Below are positions 55,201 to 63,161 of a DNA stretch of 64,000 nucleotides, one piece after another; position 1 is the stretch's first letter; each line of letters begins with the position of its first letter. The DNA comes from Pseudomonadales bacterium (GTDB lineage: Bacteria > Pseudomonadota > Gammaproteobacteria > Pseudomonadales > Azotimanducaceae), in the NCBI GenBank assembly GCA_041395945.1, contig JAWKZN010000002.1, positions 620,001-684,000 of the forward strand, written 5' to 3'. The notes below the pieces were generated by a model. It had not been told where the DNA came from. It did no database searches and saw only the letters and a list, made by a program, of their open reading frames with translations. A program made the translations under genes and the position numbers.

Positions 55201-55417
55201 CGACGTCCACCTTATCGGCCCGGCAGCGATCACCTTCGTCGTGGCCGTAGCCATTGCCCTGGCCATGTTCGTCGTGGCCGTAGCCATTGCCCTGGCCATG
55301 TTCGTCGTGGCCCTTGCCATTGCTCTGACTGTGTCCATCCGGACCGTTTTCCGCCTGGGCGATCAGGCCTATCTGGCTGCCCAGCACCAGAGCGATTACA
55401 ACCGCGAGTGAACGCAT
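49289..55417 (-). CDS. Giant surface protein with PKD, Ig-like, FG-GAP and PASTA domains
   Basis: 2042 residues from ATG 55417 (GGAGA five bases upstream; a TTG at 55429 is poorer). Order: signal peptide; His/Gly/Asn-rich repeats (GHDEHGQGNGY); a beta domain; PKD and cadherin/He_PIG-type modules (about residues 175-800, with ADAGPDQSGSPGTTIMLDGS and similar); FG-GAP/VCBS-type repeats with DxDxDG calcium loops (about 805-1250); more Ig-like modules; two PASTA modules (SVPDVVGGSAVDATAAL and FVPNLVGLTQPIAAATL, about 1405-1540); and a helical C-terminus (about 1620-2042). No cell-wall anchor or autotransporter barrel is visible. A role in adhesion or matrix binding is inferred. Confidence 0.85.
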   Translation of the reverse strand: MRSLAVVIALVLGSQIGLIAQAENGPDGHSQSNGKGHDEHGQGNGYGHDEHGQGNGYGHDEGDRCRADKVDVVDYLQVDRRDFDRRNELLEFRILVRNRGEALHNVEGYVSSKSGGTRIKDDTVVLGDLAPGISTSTDTFSVLQNRRGLNFDERALRWKFKCDEAPTDNRPPLADAGPDQSGSPGTTIMLDGSGSSDPDGDPITYTWSLLPPAGSTATLSDATLSNPTFIPDAAGSYSATLIVNDSQVSSDPDSVVITINPANLPPSLAPIADVQVMAGQSLTVAASASDPDAGDVLTFALDVAPAGMTIDPSSGLIQWTPGTSQVGTHPVAVRVTDDGGLSDSESFMVTVDGVPNRAPVADAGPNQSVTLGATVQLDGSASSDPDGDVLTYLWTLNFPTGSSAALSDATSATPSFVVDRDGTYTATLTVNDGELTSAADSVTITATFSGENAPSITSAPVTQGSVGSPYVYDVQAVDPDPGDTLTYTLLRAPVGMGIDAASGLIQWSPSAAGAADVDVQVTDSTGRSDRQIYLVRVNNGAGDQPPTLAPINDQNINAGQTLMVTAVGADPEGEPVRYSLPGAPSGMIINTSTGELAWTPMSSGSAMATVAVADPGGQQASTSFSITVGAQFSNSAPTLEAVADRTVAPLTPVQISLSATDPDDGDILTFSLSGLPGGAQFDGVNFNWIPGSADAGTSDLIATVTDSVGNTDSTTFAITVTEPPYPPVAVDDAYTIDRDLLLQVPADGVLTNDTDANDDPLIAAVTSLPVLGTLDSFPSDGSFTYTPPANPNILIGLEEQCRSPAGDGISIRPMPIIGDVDADGDAEVVSYIGGFTNRLYIMDGNCNVEANIGLGVATHGVFANQTQPALVNLDSDPELEILVVRTGPPQLGINRARLVALNPDGSLVWTHLTNGASEAISGDVPSSSVNYYQGRGPTIVDLDGDGSPEILMSLIFDNTSQLGHLSMVIAYNADGTVRWEYTGVRQIGDSDVKPIQIADLDLDGTVEIINHTNVIDHNGQLEFILQTDQGANFFPTHLTAGIANFDNDPFPELIARDADNLYLFQHNGGAPTWTLPMPNSSRAEITVAELDGDPMPEFVFHTGFGTGSNGSWLSAFDSDGSILWTHQGTIYDGPATTADNGPGVTAFDFDRDGIDELVMVVYTNGAGSNLFIFDGRDGAELAAFNAGTNNAYSGLGMTFPSVVDVDGDGAAEVVYVDGYGIGYSPFVVLNGLAGQPFPPARPIRHQANYQPTQVNGDGSTPTYQRPHWLIPGLNKYHAMPVLPFEDPGATDSYTYLANDGDADSNEATVRIAITNVNAPTIVSTPALGASPGFDYQYGLLATDGDFGDQFTWTLVDAPAGMTVSVFGIIDWTPVDSDMGPNRVQVVVTDLQGNSDEQTFSIDVRPPVSVPDVVGGSAVDATAALTSAGLAVGNVAQTFSFTVPAGEVVSQSISGGAESAAGGIVDFVVSLGPPPIFVPNLVGLTQPIAAATLADLTLNLGTISRLNDDVIPAGVILSQSVSVNSQVATGSSVDLVVSGGPVLKMTLASNLVGNEETLPFSLSFFDINGSPTAAPGDLAVSVVPTDSSQGSMPVLAGGVIIPGVDTRGAYALRVAVPSLGLVKAETFMVEPVFAASGAQGAYGALSAQVNRLQTLFEQMTTALLANDLPAVSVLGASLQAERAQLDLEELALTPAAAPEMGFLPEFGPDAPSSFDRVLPGLLEGARAQLLETAVFLDGLDPGRARNDDLRNRSLTDALAVDIAQFLPDSVTRNGTVGRSGELYRLLSVAMPALVRAEMDALLRALGDAGLLAGRQNASQFYQQVVSLDQDQSEVRRERPAFFTLVGMSSASSIRMQLIKDLYVPIIKKIGFNLQNLAADGLLRANFDVATLPGIVTAASLSFHQFAAGNSIMESTTASPVAGVNQILLIGPTLLADVQGALSELSVSFTSFDQIRDSFRNIRDTASAAQDAISSNLALLTPDESVNGCVFTSANCRQLGFSGGFPTVYTEGTFPAPVLMLQYNAASGAISSQNFLFFSRPSED
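55241..55336 (-). repeat. 33-base repeats encoding His-rich peptide
   Basis: Two perfect 33-base units (55241-55273 and 55274-55306) and a degenerate third (55307-55336) encode repeats of the type GHDEHGQGNGY just after the signal peptide of the giant surface protein. The His, Asp and Glu content could bind metal, but that is inference. Confidence 0.88.
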
Positions 55418-55608
55418 GGCTTTCTCCAATCAGATCCAGGAACGAAAAAGTTTTCTCCAGGACTTAAGGCGTATTCGGCCCGGAAATCGGATCAGATTTT
55501 CGCATCAAAGGTGGGAAGGCCCGGATTGTGCGGGCTGAGGGGGGTATCGACGGTTACATCCTTCGAAGAATCGAACTGGGGCGAACCCTGGACGTGCCTT
55601 GTACACCA

Positions 55609-55623
55609 GCCCGGTAACCGGGC
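55609..55623 (-). terminator. Weak hairpin after the AhpD-like gene
   Basis: GCCCGG-taa-CCGGGC gives a six-pair stem just past the stop at 55631 and about 190 bases before the giant gene. No T-run follows it on the minus strand, so termination would be inefficient or factor-dependent. Confidence 0.3.
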
Positions 55624-55630
55624 CTGGCGA

Positions 55631-56218
55631 TCAATCAGAGTCTCCCTGGTCCCTGCCGAAGGCCAGCTGCTTCCAGGAATCCAGGTAGTCGTAGTCGGTA
55701 CCCAGTGCCAGGTTGAGCCGGTTGTAGGAGCAGAAATCACTGACCACATGGGTGATCTGGACGATGCCTCTGTCAGTCAGGCCGACCGCCCGCAAGGCTT
55801 CGATGTCCTCATCAGTTACCGCTGCTGCATCCCGATTGACCTTCAGCGCGTAGTCGAGCAGTGTGCGCAGCCGCGCATTTTCAGCTGCTGCGGCTCCGCT
55901 CCGCAGCAGCTGCGCAACGTAGGCTTCAGGGCTGCCGAGCCCGTGGGTGAGAATCGTGCAGAACGCAGCCGTGCAGTAGGGGCACCCGTTGGCGCGGGAA
56001 ACCAGGATGCCGATGTGCTGGATCTCGGTCATGTCGAGTTCGCCGACTTCCCACAGTACCTTGGTGGCACCCAGCTTGGCGACGAAGAATTCCGGGAAGT
56101 TGAGTTCCACATAAAAGTGGTTGGGAACGCTGCCTTCCATTTCAGTCACCCACTCGAAAATCCCGGCGACAGCCTGATCTTCGATCTTCCCGGGCTTGAC
56201 GATGCTGACCCTGGCCAC
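55631..56218 (-). CDS. AhpD-like carboxymuconolactone-decarboxylase-family protein
   Basis: 195 residues from GTG 56218, which has AGGAG about eight bases upstream; the open frame runs further back through the receptor gene but no start there fits. The redox-active pair in CPYCTAAF (two Cys with YC spacing) and the helical context (FAKLGATKVLWEVGELDMTEIQHIGILVSRANG) match the peroxidase-related carboxymuconolactone decarboxylase family. Such proteins often reduce peroxides. It is the last gene of the trpB2-receptor-AhpD cluster, 16 bases after the receptor gene. Confidence 0.82.
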   Translation of the reverse strand: MARVSIVKPGKIEDQAVAGIFEWVTEMEGSVPNHFYVELNFPEFFVAKLGATKVLWEVGELDMTEIQHIGILVSRANGCPYCTAAFCTILTHGLGSPEAYVAQLLRSGAAAAENARLRTLLDYALKVNRDAAAVTDEDIEALRAVGLTDRGIVQITHVVSDFCSYNRLNLALGTDYDYLDSWKQLAFGRDQGDSD

Positions 56219-56234
56219 AGACTCGTCTCCTCTG

Positions 56235-58649
56235 TCAGAAGTCCTTGCGGACTTCCAGGCGCCACTGGCGGCCGCGGTCGTACAGTCCTTCGAAGGACTG
56301 GAAGGCGGTACCGTACACACCGGTGAGCAGATAGTCCTCGTCGCCGAGGTTGCGTCCATAAAGCACCACCGACCAGTCCTGTCCCGCATTACGCCAGCGG
56401 ATACTGGCATCGAACAGGTGGTAGGCGTCGGTTTCGAGCAGCGCAGAGTTGTAGGCGTCGTTGTAGGTCTTCGAGCGGTAGCTCCAGTCGGCCCTCGCCA
56501 CAACCGAGCCGCTGCTGCCGAGCTGGAACTCTTTCGAGATGCCCACGTTGGTCGAGAATTCCGGCACCCGCTCGAAGGCGTCGTCTTCACCGATAAGCGT
56601 GATGCTGGTGTCGATCTCGTCGTAGTCCGCATCGAGATAAGAGAGACTGCCTTCCAGCAGCCAGCCATCTCCCGGCGAAGTCTGCAGCTCCAGCTCGAGC
56701 CCGTCGATGCTGGCCTCGCCGATGTTCTGCGTGACGGGTGCCACGCTGTTGAAGACCTGCACCTGCAGATCATCGTAGCTCGTATGGAATACGGCTCCGT
56801 TGAAACGGACCCGCCCGTCGAACAGCGTGGATTTGAAACCCACTTCAAACACGTCCACCGATTCCGGCTCATAGGTCGGAATCAGGTCGATGTCAGGTGT
56901 GCCCGGTGGCGCAGTAAAGCCGGACACGATCGGCGGAAACACCCGCTGGGTAAAACCACCGGATTTGAAGCCTTCCGAGTAACTCGCGTACACCATCACC
57001 CGATCCGTCAGATCATAGGACACCGTCGCCAGAGGCGTGAACTCGTCAATGCTGATGTCTTTCCACAGATACGGCAGGATGCGTTCACCGGCCTGCAGGA
57101 AGGGCGCATCGAGTGCTGCCAGCGGATTGCCGGGAGGCACTACCTGACTGATCCCGGCATAGTAATTCCGGAAGATGATCTGGTCCGGACGGAACGATTT
57201 CTCCTCGTCCGTATAGCGACCACCCACCGTCAGATGCAGTGTCTCGGTGAGATCGTAGGTTGCTTGCGCGAATACGGCCCACGCTTCGTTATCGAACTCG
57301 CCGCCCGAGCGGAAATTGGAGACGGTGAAATCCAGTATGTTCTCGTTATGACCGTCTTCGCTGAAGTAGTAGACACCGGCAATCCACTCGAGGCGCTCAT
57401 GACTGCCGAGCAGCTGCACTTCCTGGCTGAACTGATTCTGCTGCAGATCATCGTAGAACTGCGAGATGCGCTGCGGCGAGTGGTCACCATCCCGGGCAAA
57501 TTCAGAATCCAGATCGCGCCATGCGGAGATCGATTTCAGGGTCAATGCGTCGGTGAGATCGTAGGTCAGAGTCGCTGATGCACCGAACAGGTCGGAACGG
57601 GAATAAGCCGGCGCGCTGCCCTGATTGTCACCGTTACCTTCGAGATAGCGGTTGTCGTAGCAGTTCGATACCGCCGGGTTGTAGGTGATGCCGTTGCCGC
57701 TGACGTCTGTGACGGCGCAGGGCACACCGGGCGCGACGGCGGCAGTGGTGACATTGTGGATGAAAGCCATCGGCGGAGGCGGTGCAAGCACCACGCCTTG
57801 CAGCTGACTCAAGTCGGTGAAGTCTATGCCAAGCAGCTCCATCGCCGGACCATTCTCCCGGTCACGGGTGGCTTCCAGGCTGACGCTGGCGGAAAACCGC
57901 TCATTCGGCTGCCAGGCCAGTGCCACGCGGCCAGTCAGGGTGTCATCGTCACCGAGATCGACACCGTCGGTGCGCTCGACATAGCCGTCCTGATTCAGCG
58001 ATGCGATCGACACCTTTGCGGCGAAGGTGTCACTGACAGGCAGATGCAGGGAGCCGATTGCGCGGATCAGATCGTCCGAGCCAGCGGCCAGTGAGACCGA
58101 GCCTTCGAATTCACCACCGGGTTGCGGTTTCACTGTGGTCACTGATATCGCCCCGCCGATGGTATTGCGGCCGAACAGGGTCCCTTGAGGCCCCCGCAGC
58201 ACTTCCAGTCGCTCGATGTCGACAATGTCGAGTATGCCGCCCACCGATCGCGCGATGTAGACGCCATCCACGTACAGTCCCACACCGGGCTCCGTGGTGG
58301 GTAAAAACTCCTTCTGGCCGATACCGCGCAGGTAGATGGCGGCGGAATTCGATGCGCCACCGAAGCTGGGGTTGTTCTCCAGGGTCAGGCTCGGCACGAA
58401 CTTCTGGATCTCATCCAGCCTCTCGACACCGCGATAAGCCAGGGTCTCTCCACTGTAGGCAGAGATGGCGATGGGTGCTTCCTGCAGCCCTTCCTCACGC
58501 ATCCGCGCCGTGACCACGATTTCTTCGAGGACTCTGTCTGCGCCGCTGGTGGCGGCCTGTTCCGCAAGCAGCGGCGTTATGCTCAGTCCGCAGGCGCTGA
58601 GCGCGATCAGGGTGCGAAGCGGACATCTGCCCGAGGGGGAATTATTCAT
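56235..58649 (-). CDS. TonB-dependent outer-membrane receptor
   Basis: 804 residues. Signal peptide to about residue 30, then LEEIVVTARMREEGLQEAPIAIS (TonB box and plug opening) and GVGLYVDGVYIARSVGGILD, IERLEVLRGPQGTLFGRNTIGGAISVTT, the full plug signature of the receptors with a GRNT motif. A beta barrel ends with an aromatic-rich strand (GRQWRLEVRKDF). The imported compound is unknown. It lies 47 bases after trpB2 and 16 bases before the AhpD-like gene, so the three genes probably share a transcript. Confidence 0.92.
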   Translation of the reverse strand: MNNSPSGRCPLRTLIALSACGLSITPLLAEQAATSGADRVLEEIVVTARMREEGLQEAPIAISAYSGETLAYRGVERLDEIQKFVPSLTLENNPSFGGASNSAAIYLRGIGQKEFLPTTEPGVGLYVDGVYIARSVGGILDIVDIERLEVLRGPQGTLFGRNTIGGAISVTTVKPQPGGEFEGSVSLAAGSDDLIRAIGSLHLPVSDTFAAKVSIASLNQDGYVERTDGVDLGDDDTLTGRVALAWQPNERFSASVSLEATRDRENGPAMELLGIDFTDLSQLQGVVLAPPPPMAFIHNVTTAAVAPGVPCAVTDVSGNGITYNPAVSNCYDNRYLEGNGDNQGSAPAYSRSDLFGASATLTYDLTDALTLKSISAWRDLDSEFARDGDHSPQRISQFYDDLQQNQFSQEVQLLGSHERLEWIAGVYYFSEDGHNENILDFTVSNFRSGGEFDNEAWAVFAQATYDLTETLHLTVGGRYTDEEKSFRPDQIIFRNYYAGISQVVPPGNPLAALDAPFLQAGERILPYLWKDISIDEFTPLATVSYDLTDRVMVYASYSEGFKSGGFTQRVFPPIVSGFTAPPGTPDIDLIPTYEPESVDVFEVGFKSTLFDGRVRFNGAVFHTSYDDLQVQVFNSVAPVTQNIGEASIDGLELELQTSPGDGWLLEGSLSYLDADYDEIDTSITLIGEDDAFERVPEFSTNVGISKEFQLGSSGSVVARADWSYRSKTYNDAYNSALLETDAYHLFDASIRWRNAGQDWSVVLYGRNLGDEDYLLTGVYGTAFQSFEGLYDRGRQWRLEVRKDF

Positions 58650-58696
58650 CTTCTTCAGGATCCTTATGGTACGGGCACTGTGGTTGCAGCCTGAAT

Positions 58697-60058
58697 TCAG
58701 GCAATGACGGGCACATCCTTCATCGCTTCGGCGATCATCTCATCCGTCAGTTCGAGGTCGACGATTTCACCGCGCAGGTACTTGTCGTAGGAAGGCAGGT
58801 CGAGGTGCCCGTGTCCGCACATCGCAGTGAGGATGGTCTTTTCTTCACCCGATATTTTGCAGGCCAGCGCTTCGCGTATGGCTGCCGCGATCGCATGGGT
58901 CGGCTCCGGTGCGGGCACGATGCCTTCGCTTCGCGCGAAGCGGATTGCGGCGTTGAAGCACTCGGTCTGGGGTATGGCTATCGCCTCGACCAGACCCAGT
59001 GCATAGACGTGGGAGACCAGCGGCGCCATGCCGTGGTAGCGAAGTCCGCCGGCATGGATGGGCTCGGGAATGAACGAATGACCCAGGGTGTGCATTTTCA
59101 TCAGCGGTGTCAGACCGGCGGTATCACCGAAATCGTATCGATACTGGCCTTTGGTCAGAGTCGGACAGGCAGTGGGCTCCACGCAGCGGATCACCGGGTT
59201 CATCCGACCTGCGAGTTTCTCCCGCAGGAAGGGAAAGGCGAGCCCACCGAAGTTCGAGCCGCCGCCCGTGCAGCCGACCAGCACATCCGGTGTCTCGCCG
59301 ACTTTGGCGAGCTGCAGCAGGGCTTCTTCACCGATAATGCTCTGATGCAGCAGGACATGATTCATCACACTGCCCAGCGCATAGCGGGTATGCGGATCCG
59401 CGATCGCTTCACTGACCGCTTCGGAGATGGCGATACCCAGTGAGCCGGGGTGATCCGGGTTCTCAGCGAGCAGCCTGCGACCGAACTCGGTGACCTGCGA
59501 TGGGCTCGAATGCACCTTGCCACCCCACACTTCCATCATGATGCGGCGATAGGGTTTGCTCAGATAGGAAGCCGCAACCTGCCAGATCTCGCAATCCAGT
59601 CCGAATTGCGCACAGGCGAAGGCCAGGGAGCTGCCCCACTGGCCGGCACCGGTTTCTGTCGTGAGTTTTTTGATGCCTTCCTGAGCGTTGTACCAGACCT
59701 GTGGAACAGCGGTATTGGGCTTGTGCGAACCGGCCGGACTCACCCCTTCGTATTTGTAGAAGATCTTTGCCGGTGTATCCAGCAGCTTCTCGAGTCGACG
59801 GGCGCGGAACAGCGGGCTCGGCCGCCACAGTTTGTACACGTCGAGGACTTCCCCGGGGATGTCGATGTACCGCTCCTGGCTGACCTCCTGCTCGATGAGC
59901 GCGCGCGGAAACAGGGCCGCGAAGTCTTCCGCCGTCGCCGGTTGCTTCGTGCCGGGATGCAGAGCTGGCGGTGGCGGAACCGGCAGATCGGCGACGATGT
60001 TGTACCAGCGGGTCGGCATTTCATGCTCTTCGAGCAGAATCTTCGTGTAGTCGCTCAT
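58697..60058 (-). CDS. trpB: Tryptophan synthase beta chain 2 (TrpB2)
   Basis: 453 residues from ATG 60058; the open frame to 60181 has no ribosome site. The PLP lysine is Lys113 in SPAGSHKPNTA, and the glycine-rich phosphate loop is GCTGGGSNFGG. The N-terminal extension and the motif FALFPRALIEQEVS-like sequence identify the TrpB2 group, not the canonical TrpB1 that partners TrpA. TrpB2 enzymes condense serine and indole to tryptophan without allosteric TrpA control. No trpA or other trp gene is nearby. A role in indole salvage is inferred. Confidence 0.9.
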   Translation of the reverse strand: MSDYTKILLEEHEMPTRWYNIVADLPVPPPPALHPGTKQPATAEDFAALFPRALIEQEVSQERYIDIPGEVLDVYKLWRPSPLFRARRLEKLLDTPAKIFYKYEGVSPAGSHKPNTAVPQVWYNAQEGIKKLTTETGAGQWGSSLAFACAQFGLDCEIWQVAASYLSKPYRRIMMEVWGGKVHSSPSQVTEFGRRLLAENPDHPGSLGIAISEAVSEAIADPHTRYALGSVMNHVLLHQSIIGEEALLQLAKVGETPDVLVGCTGGGSNFGGLAFPFLREKLAGRMNPVIRCVEPTACPTLTKGQYRYDFGDTAGLTPLMKMHTLGHSFIPEPIHAGGLRYHGMAPLVSHVYALGLVEAIAIPQTECFNAAIRFARSEGIVPAPEPTHAIAAAIREALACKISGEEKTILTAMCGHGHLDLPSYDKYLRGEIVDLELTDEMIAEAMKDVPVIA

Positions 60059-60198
60059 AGATGGAATCCGTGTCGGTCGGAGATTTCGAGGACGCAAGAT
60101 GATATGAGCTGACCCGGCAAAACGAAAGCAGCGTGCACATTTCGACTTCAGGCGGCGATGGCGATCCGCAATCGGGGGCACATGGACTTTCGCTGGTG

Positions 60199-61617
60199 TC
60201 AGCCTGAAATCCGGCTCGGCATCTCCGCCAGCAGCTGTTCAATCAGGACAACCAGACGCTGATGGACCTCCCCGTCCACATCGCCATCGCGGATGGTCTT
60301 GAACAGTTTCGCCAGCCCGTTGCGCAGGACGTCGGGTATCCCATCCATCAGGTGCTGGTCCTGCCCCAGCGCTGAGGACAGCGCTTCCCGGTAGGCGTGA
60401 TTGCGCTCGGCCACCAGCTGGTGGTGCACCCAGCCGCGACCCAGCAGCACCCAGGGAAAATTGGGCGCGGTGACGGGGCCCAGCTGCAACACCCGGCCGC
60501 CGAGAGACTGGCCCAGCACCTTCACCTTGGCCAGTTCCTCAGTACCCAGCCAGGCGCCGACACCACCGATCAGCGCACCGATGCCGGCACCCAGCAGCAG
60601 GGATGCGCCGCCGAGCAGCAGGTCCACCCCACCGCCCGCGACTGCCCCTGCCACCGCACCCGATATCGCCAGCTGGCTGTGAGACAGCCCGAACAGCTCC
60701 CAGCCCTGCTCCGCAAAGAGATCTTCGTCCAGCAGCGCGGAGGTCTGCTCCTGTCTGATGAGGGATTCGTGTCGATAAATTTCCTGCACCGCGTCCCGGC
60801 AGCGCTGCTCGCGCTGGCGCAGACGCTGCTGCAGCTTATCCTTGAGCCTGGCCTCAAGACGCCGGGTCTGCTCCTCCTGCGTCGCCTCTGCCTGCCCCTC
60901 CGGCAGATCGGCCCGCTCCATCATCTGCAGAGCGTCGATCAGGCAGGCGGCCAGCGCCTGGGCGCTGCGATGGCGCCGCCGTTGCCGCTCCGCGGTCAGT
61001 GATTCCACCGCTCTGTCGATTCCGGGACGCCAGGCCTCATCGAGCTCACCGAAGGCGCGCAGCAGTCCGATGCGGGTCTCGAAATCCGCGTGCACCGCAT
61101 CGAACACGCGCACCAGGGAAAAATACTGATCCAGCCCCTGGCGCCATTCTTCGCGGAAGTCACCGGTACCGATCATATTGATCAAGGCCATGCGTGGCCG
61201 GCCCGTCCACTGCAGGATCTGCATTTCCAGTTCGTATTCCGGTCCGTAGGGTTTGGCGCCATCCACCACATAGAGGATGCCGGCGCCCGCCACTATGGGC
61301 GCAAGCAGTTCGCACTCGTCGTGAAAACGCGCATCACCCCGGTGGGCTTCAACGAACTGCGCAACCAGACCCGCCCGGTCGCTGGCACTGGTCGATCGGG
61401 ACTGCAGCCAGCCGAAGACCTCCCCGGCGCGCTGGAAGCCGGGGGTGTCGACCAGCACATACTGGGGTTCACCGTCGATTGTGAAGGTATAGGCGTGGGC
61501 ACGCCGGGTGGTACCCGGGGTCGGTCCGATCTGAATTTTCTCGTCTTCCGCCAGGGTGGCGACGATCGAACTCTTGCCTTTATTGGGGTGACCCACCACG
61601 GCAAAGGTTGGAATCAT
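60199..61617 (-). CDS. DUF3482 GTPase
   Basis: 472 residues. G1 is GHPNKGKS (residues 9-16), G2 is PTPGTTRR, G3 is DTPG. In place of the usual NKxD, the G4 position reads INMIG, as is common in this family. A charged, probably coiled-coil region (about 215-300, RRLEARLKDKLQQRLRQREQRCR) precedes a glycine-rich hydrophobic membrane-inserting segment (AISGAVAGAVAGGGVDLLLGG, about 330-365). The N-terminus overlaps the DUF2868 stop by four bases. The DUF2868/DUF3482 pair recurs in gammaproteobacteria; its function is unknown. Confidence 0.88.
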   Translation of the reverse strand: MIPTFAVVGHPNKGKSSIVATLAEDEKIQIGPTPGTTRRAHAYTFTIDGEPQYVLVDTPGFQRAGEVFGWLQSRSTSASDRAGLVAQFVEAHRGDARFHDECELLAPIVAGAGILYVVDGAKPYGPEYELEMQILQWTGRPRMALINMIGTGDFREEWRQGLDQYFSLVRVFDAVHADFETRIGLLRAFGELDEAWRPGIDRAVESLTAERQRRRHRSAQALAACLIDALQMMERADLPEGQAEATQEEQTRRLEARLKDKLQQRLRQREQRCRDAVQEIYRHESLIRQEQTSALLDEDLFAEQGWELFGLSHSQLAISGAVAGAVAGGGVDLLLGGASLLLGAGIGALIGGVGAWLGTEELAKVKVLGQSLGGRVLQLGPVTAPNFPWVLLGRGWVHHQLVAERNHAYREALSSALGQDQHLMDGIPDVLRNGLAKLFKTIRDGDVDGEVHQRLVVLIEQLLAEMPSRISG

Positions 61618-63062
61618 GATGCCGGACTCCCGGGCAGGGCAACATCCTGCAGGACATAGAGGCGGGCATCGTTACGCTGCGCCAGTGCCTTTGCCCACAC
61701 AGACCGGTCCGCCGCCTCCACCGCGTCTCCAGCAACATTCACCGGCACCACAGTGATGGCCACCCGTTCACCGGCCGCCTCCCGCACCAGTTGCAGCAGA
61801 TCCAGAAACTCCAGCAGTGGCGGTTCCCAGCCCTTCGTGAAGATCAGCACCCGCGATACGTGCGCCAGCGATTCAGCCAGCTTCGCCGAACGGTCTTTCC
61901 CGTCGTCCCAGGCAGCAAGCGCGAGCACGGCGACTTCCCGCCCGCCGAGCCAGACGCTCGCCCCTTTCGCCGTGAGCGCACCGTTCCAGCTCAGTACCGC
62001 CGTGCGTTCGTCCACAGCGATCGTCGCTGAGCCGCTCATCGCATCGGTACTGTCCTGCGCCAGCTCCAGTTCATCCCGATCGAAAGACACGTTCGGTGTA
62101 GAGAGTCGCTCGAGCAGAGCGGTGACTTCCGCATCCTCGATCAGCAACCGCCGGCAGGCAACGCGCAGGCGCCAGCTCCCGAGCAGGAGCAGCAGCAGTC
62201 GCGGCAGCATGCCGTAGACGAGAATGACCATGAGTACGAACGGCCACCACTGACCCAGCTGCACCGCGCGGGCCTGGGGCACTCCGCCAGTTTCCAGTCG
62301 GAAGAAGCGGGAAGCTTCCACCAGTTCCTGACCGGGTACCGCCCGTGGTAACCAGCTCGACCAGGGCGCGGCGATGGCAGCCAGCCAGGTCTGCAGCTCC
62401 CGTGCATCTATATCGAGGGTGCTGCTCCAGCCGAATGCAAGATCCGTGAAGGCAATCAGCACCCAGGCAGCCACCAGCACCCCACAGAAATAGCCCACCG
62501 CAAGCCACTGGGAAAATACTAGCAGCTGCCAGCGCGCAAACGCGCTGCTGTTCCTGATCGACCGGGAAGCTACAAACAGTCGCACATCGGCCAGTCGATC
62601 GAGCCAGGCACCCGCCCAGCGGGCAGGATTGAGCCCACCCAGACCGGTACCCGCGGGGAACCAGCCGGGCAGCAGCAGCAGGGTGATCAGTACCAGCAGG
62701 AGGGGCAATCCGACCAGAACACCGAGCAGGGTGATCAGATTGACCGGATAATCACCCTGATAACTGAATCCCAGAGTCCCGACGCTCAGCCCCAGCACGA
62801 CACCAAGCAGGCTGAGCAACACCACCGCACTGCGGCGCAGGGAGACGAAACGCACACCCTGCTGCCCTTCGTCAGCGTGGCCACCACGCACCATGCGCCA
62901 CCATGCCAGCACACGCTGCAATTCGGCGCGGGAGCCAGGCACCACCTCGAGCTGCCGACCAATTTCCCGGTCCCGCGCCAGTCGCTCCAGGTACGGAGTC
63001 TGCTGATCTTCCCGCAACCAGCGCTGCACATCGATCACAGTAGCCAGCAGAGGTTCTGACAT
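61614..63062 (-). CDS. DUF2868 membrane protein
   Basis: 482 residues with about four to five transmembrane helices (VVLLSLLGVVLGLSVGTLGF, LITLLGVLVGLPLLLVLITL, LAVGYFCGVLVAAWVLIAFTD, PFVLMVILVYGMLPRLLLLLLGS). The C-terminal domain (LSTPNVSFDRDELEL and VLIFTKGWEPPLLEFLDLLQ) may sit on the cytosolic side. It is the partner of the DUF3482 GTPase downstream, with overlapping stop and start. A pair of TTGCAACAGCT repeats lies just upstream of its start. Start 63062 gives the full family length. Confidence 0.86.
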   Translation of the reverse strand: MSEPLLATVIDVQRWLREDQQTPYLERLARDREIGRQLEVVPGSRAELQRVLAWWRMVRGGHADEGQQGVRFVSLRRSAVVLLSLLGVVLGLSVGTLGFSYQGDYPVNLITLLGVLVGLPLLLVLITLLLLPGWFPAGTGLGGLNPARWAGAWLDRLADVRLFVASRSIRNSSAFARWQLLVFSQWLAVGYFCGVLVAAWVLIAFTDLAFGWSSTLDIDARELQTWLAAIAAPWSSWLPRAVPGQELVEASRFFRLETGGVPQARAVQLGQWWPFVLMVILVYGMLPRLLLLLLGSWRLRVACRRLLIEDAEVTALLERLSTPNVSFDRDELELAQDSTDAMSGSATIAVDERTAVLSWNGALTAKGASVWLGGREVAVLALAAWDDGKDRSAKLAESLAHVSRVLIFTKGWEPPLLEFLDLLQLVREAAGERVAITVVPVNVAGDAVEAADRSVWAKALAQRNDARLYVLQDVALPGSPAS

Positions 63063-63083
63063 CTCAGATACGGATCCGCCACC

Positions 63084-63112
63084 AGCTGTTGCAACTATTG
63101 TAGCTGTTGCAA
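63084..63112 (-). promoter_or_regulatory. Candidate operator: paired TTGCAAC half-sites
   Basis: On the minus strand, the 11-base TTGCAACAGCT occurs twice (63102-63112 and 63084-63094), 18 bases apart, 22-50 bases upstream of the DUF2868 start. The two TTGCAA cores also read as an inverted pair TTGCAAC/GTTGCAA. A TACAAT box lies between them. This could be a regulator site over a promoter; no regulator is adjacent. Confidence 0.35.
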
Positions 63113-63161
63113 ATGGGCCAACTGGCGTGCCATGAATCCCTGACGTGCCGGTTTTTGATGG

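Noticed and set aside
56219..56872. Frameshift between the AhpD-like gene and the receptor
   Set aside because: The long open frame upstream of the AhpD-like start is a shadow of the receptor; both genes have intact ends and separate ribosome sites.
56196..57578. 460-residue plus-strand open frame
   Set aside because: Antisense to the TonB receptor barrel, with no recognisable domain.
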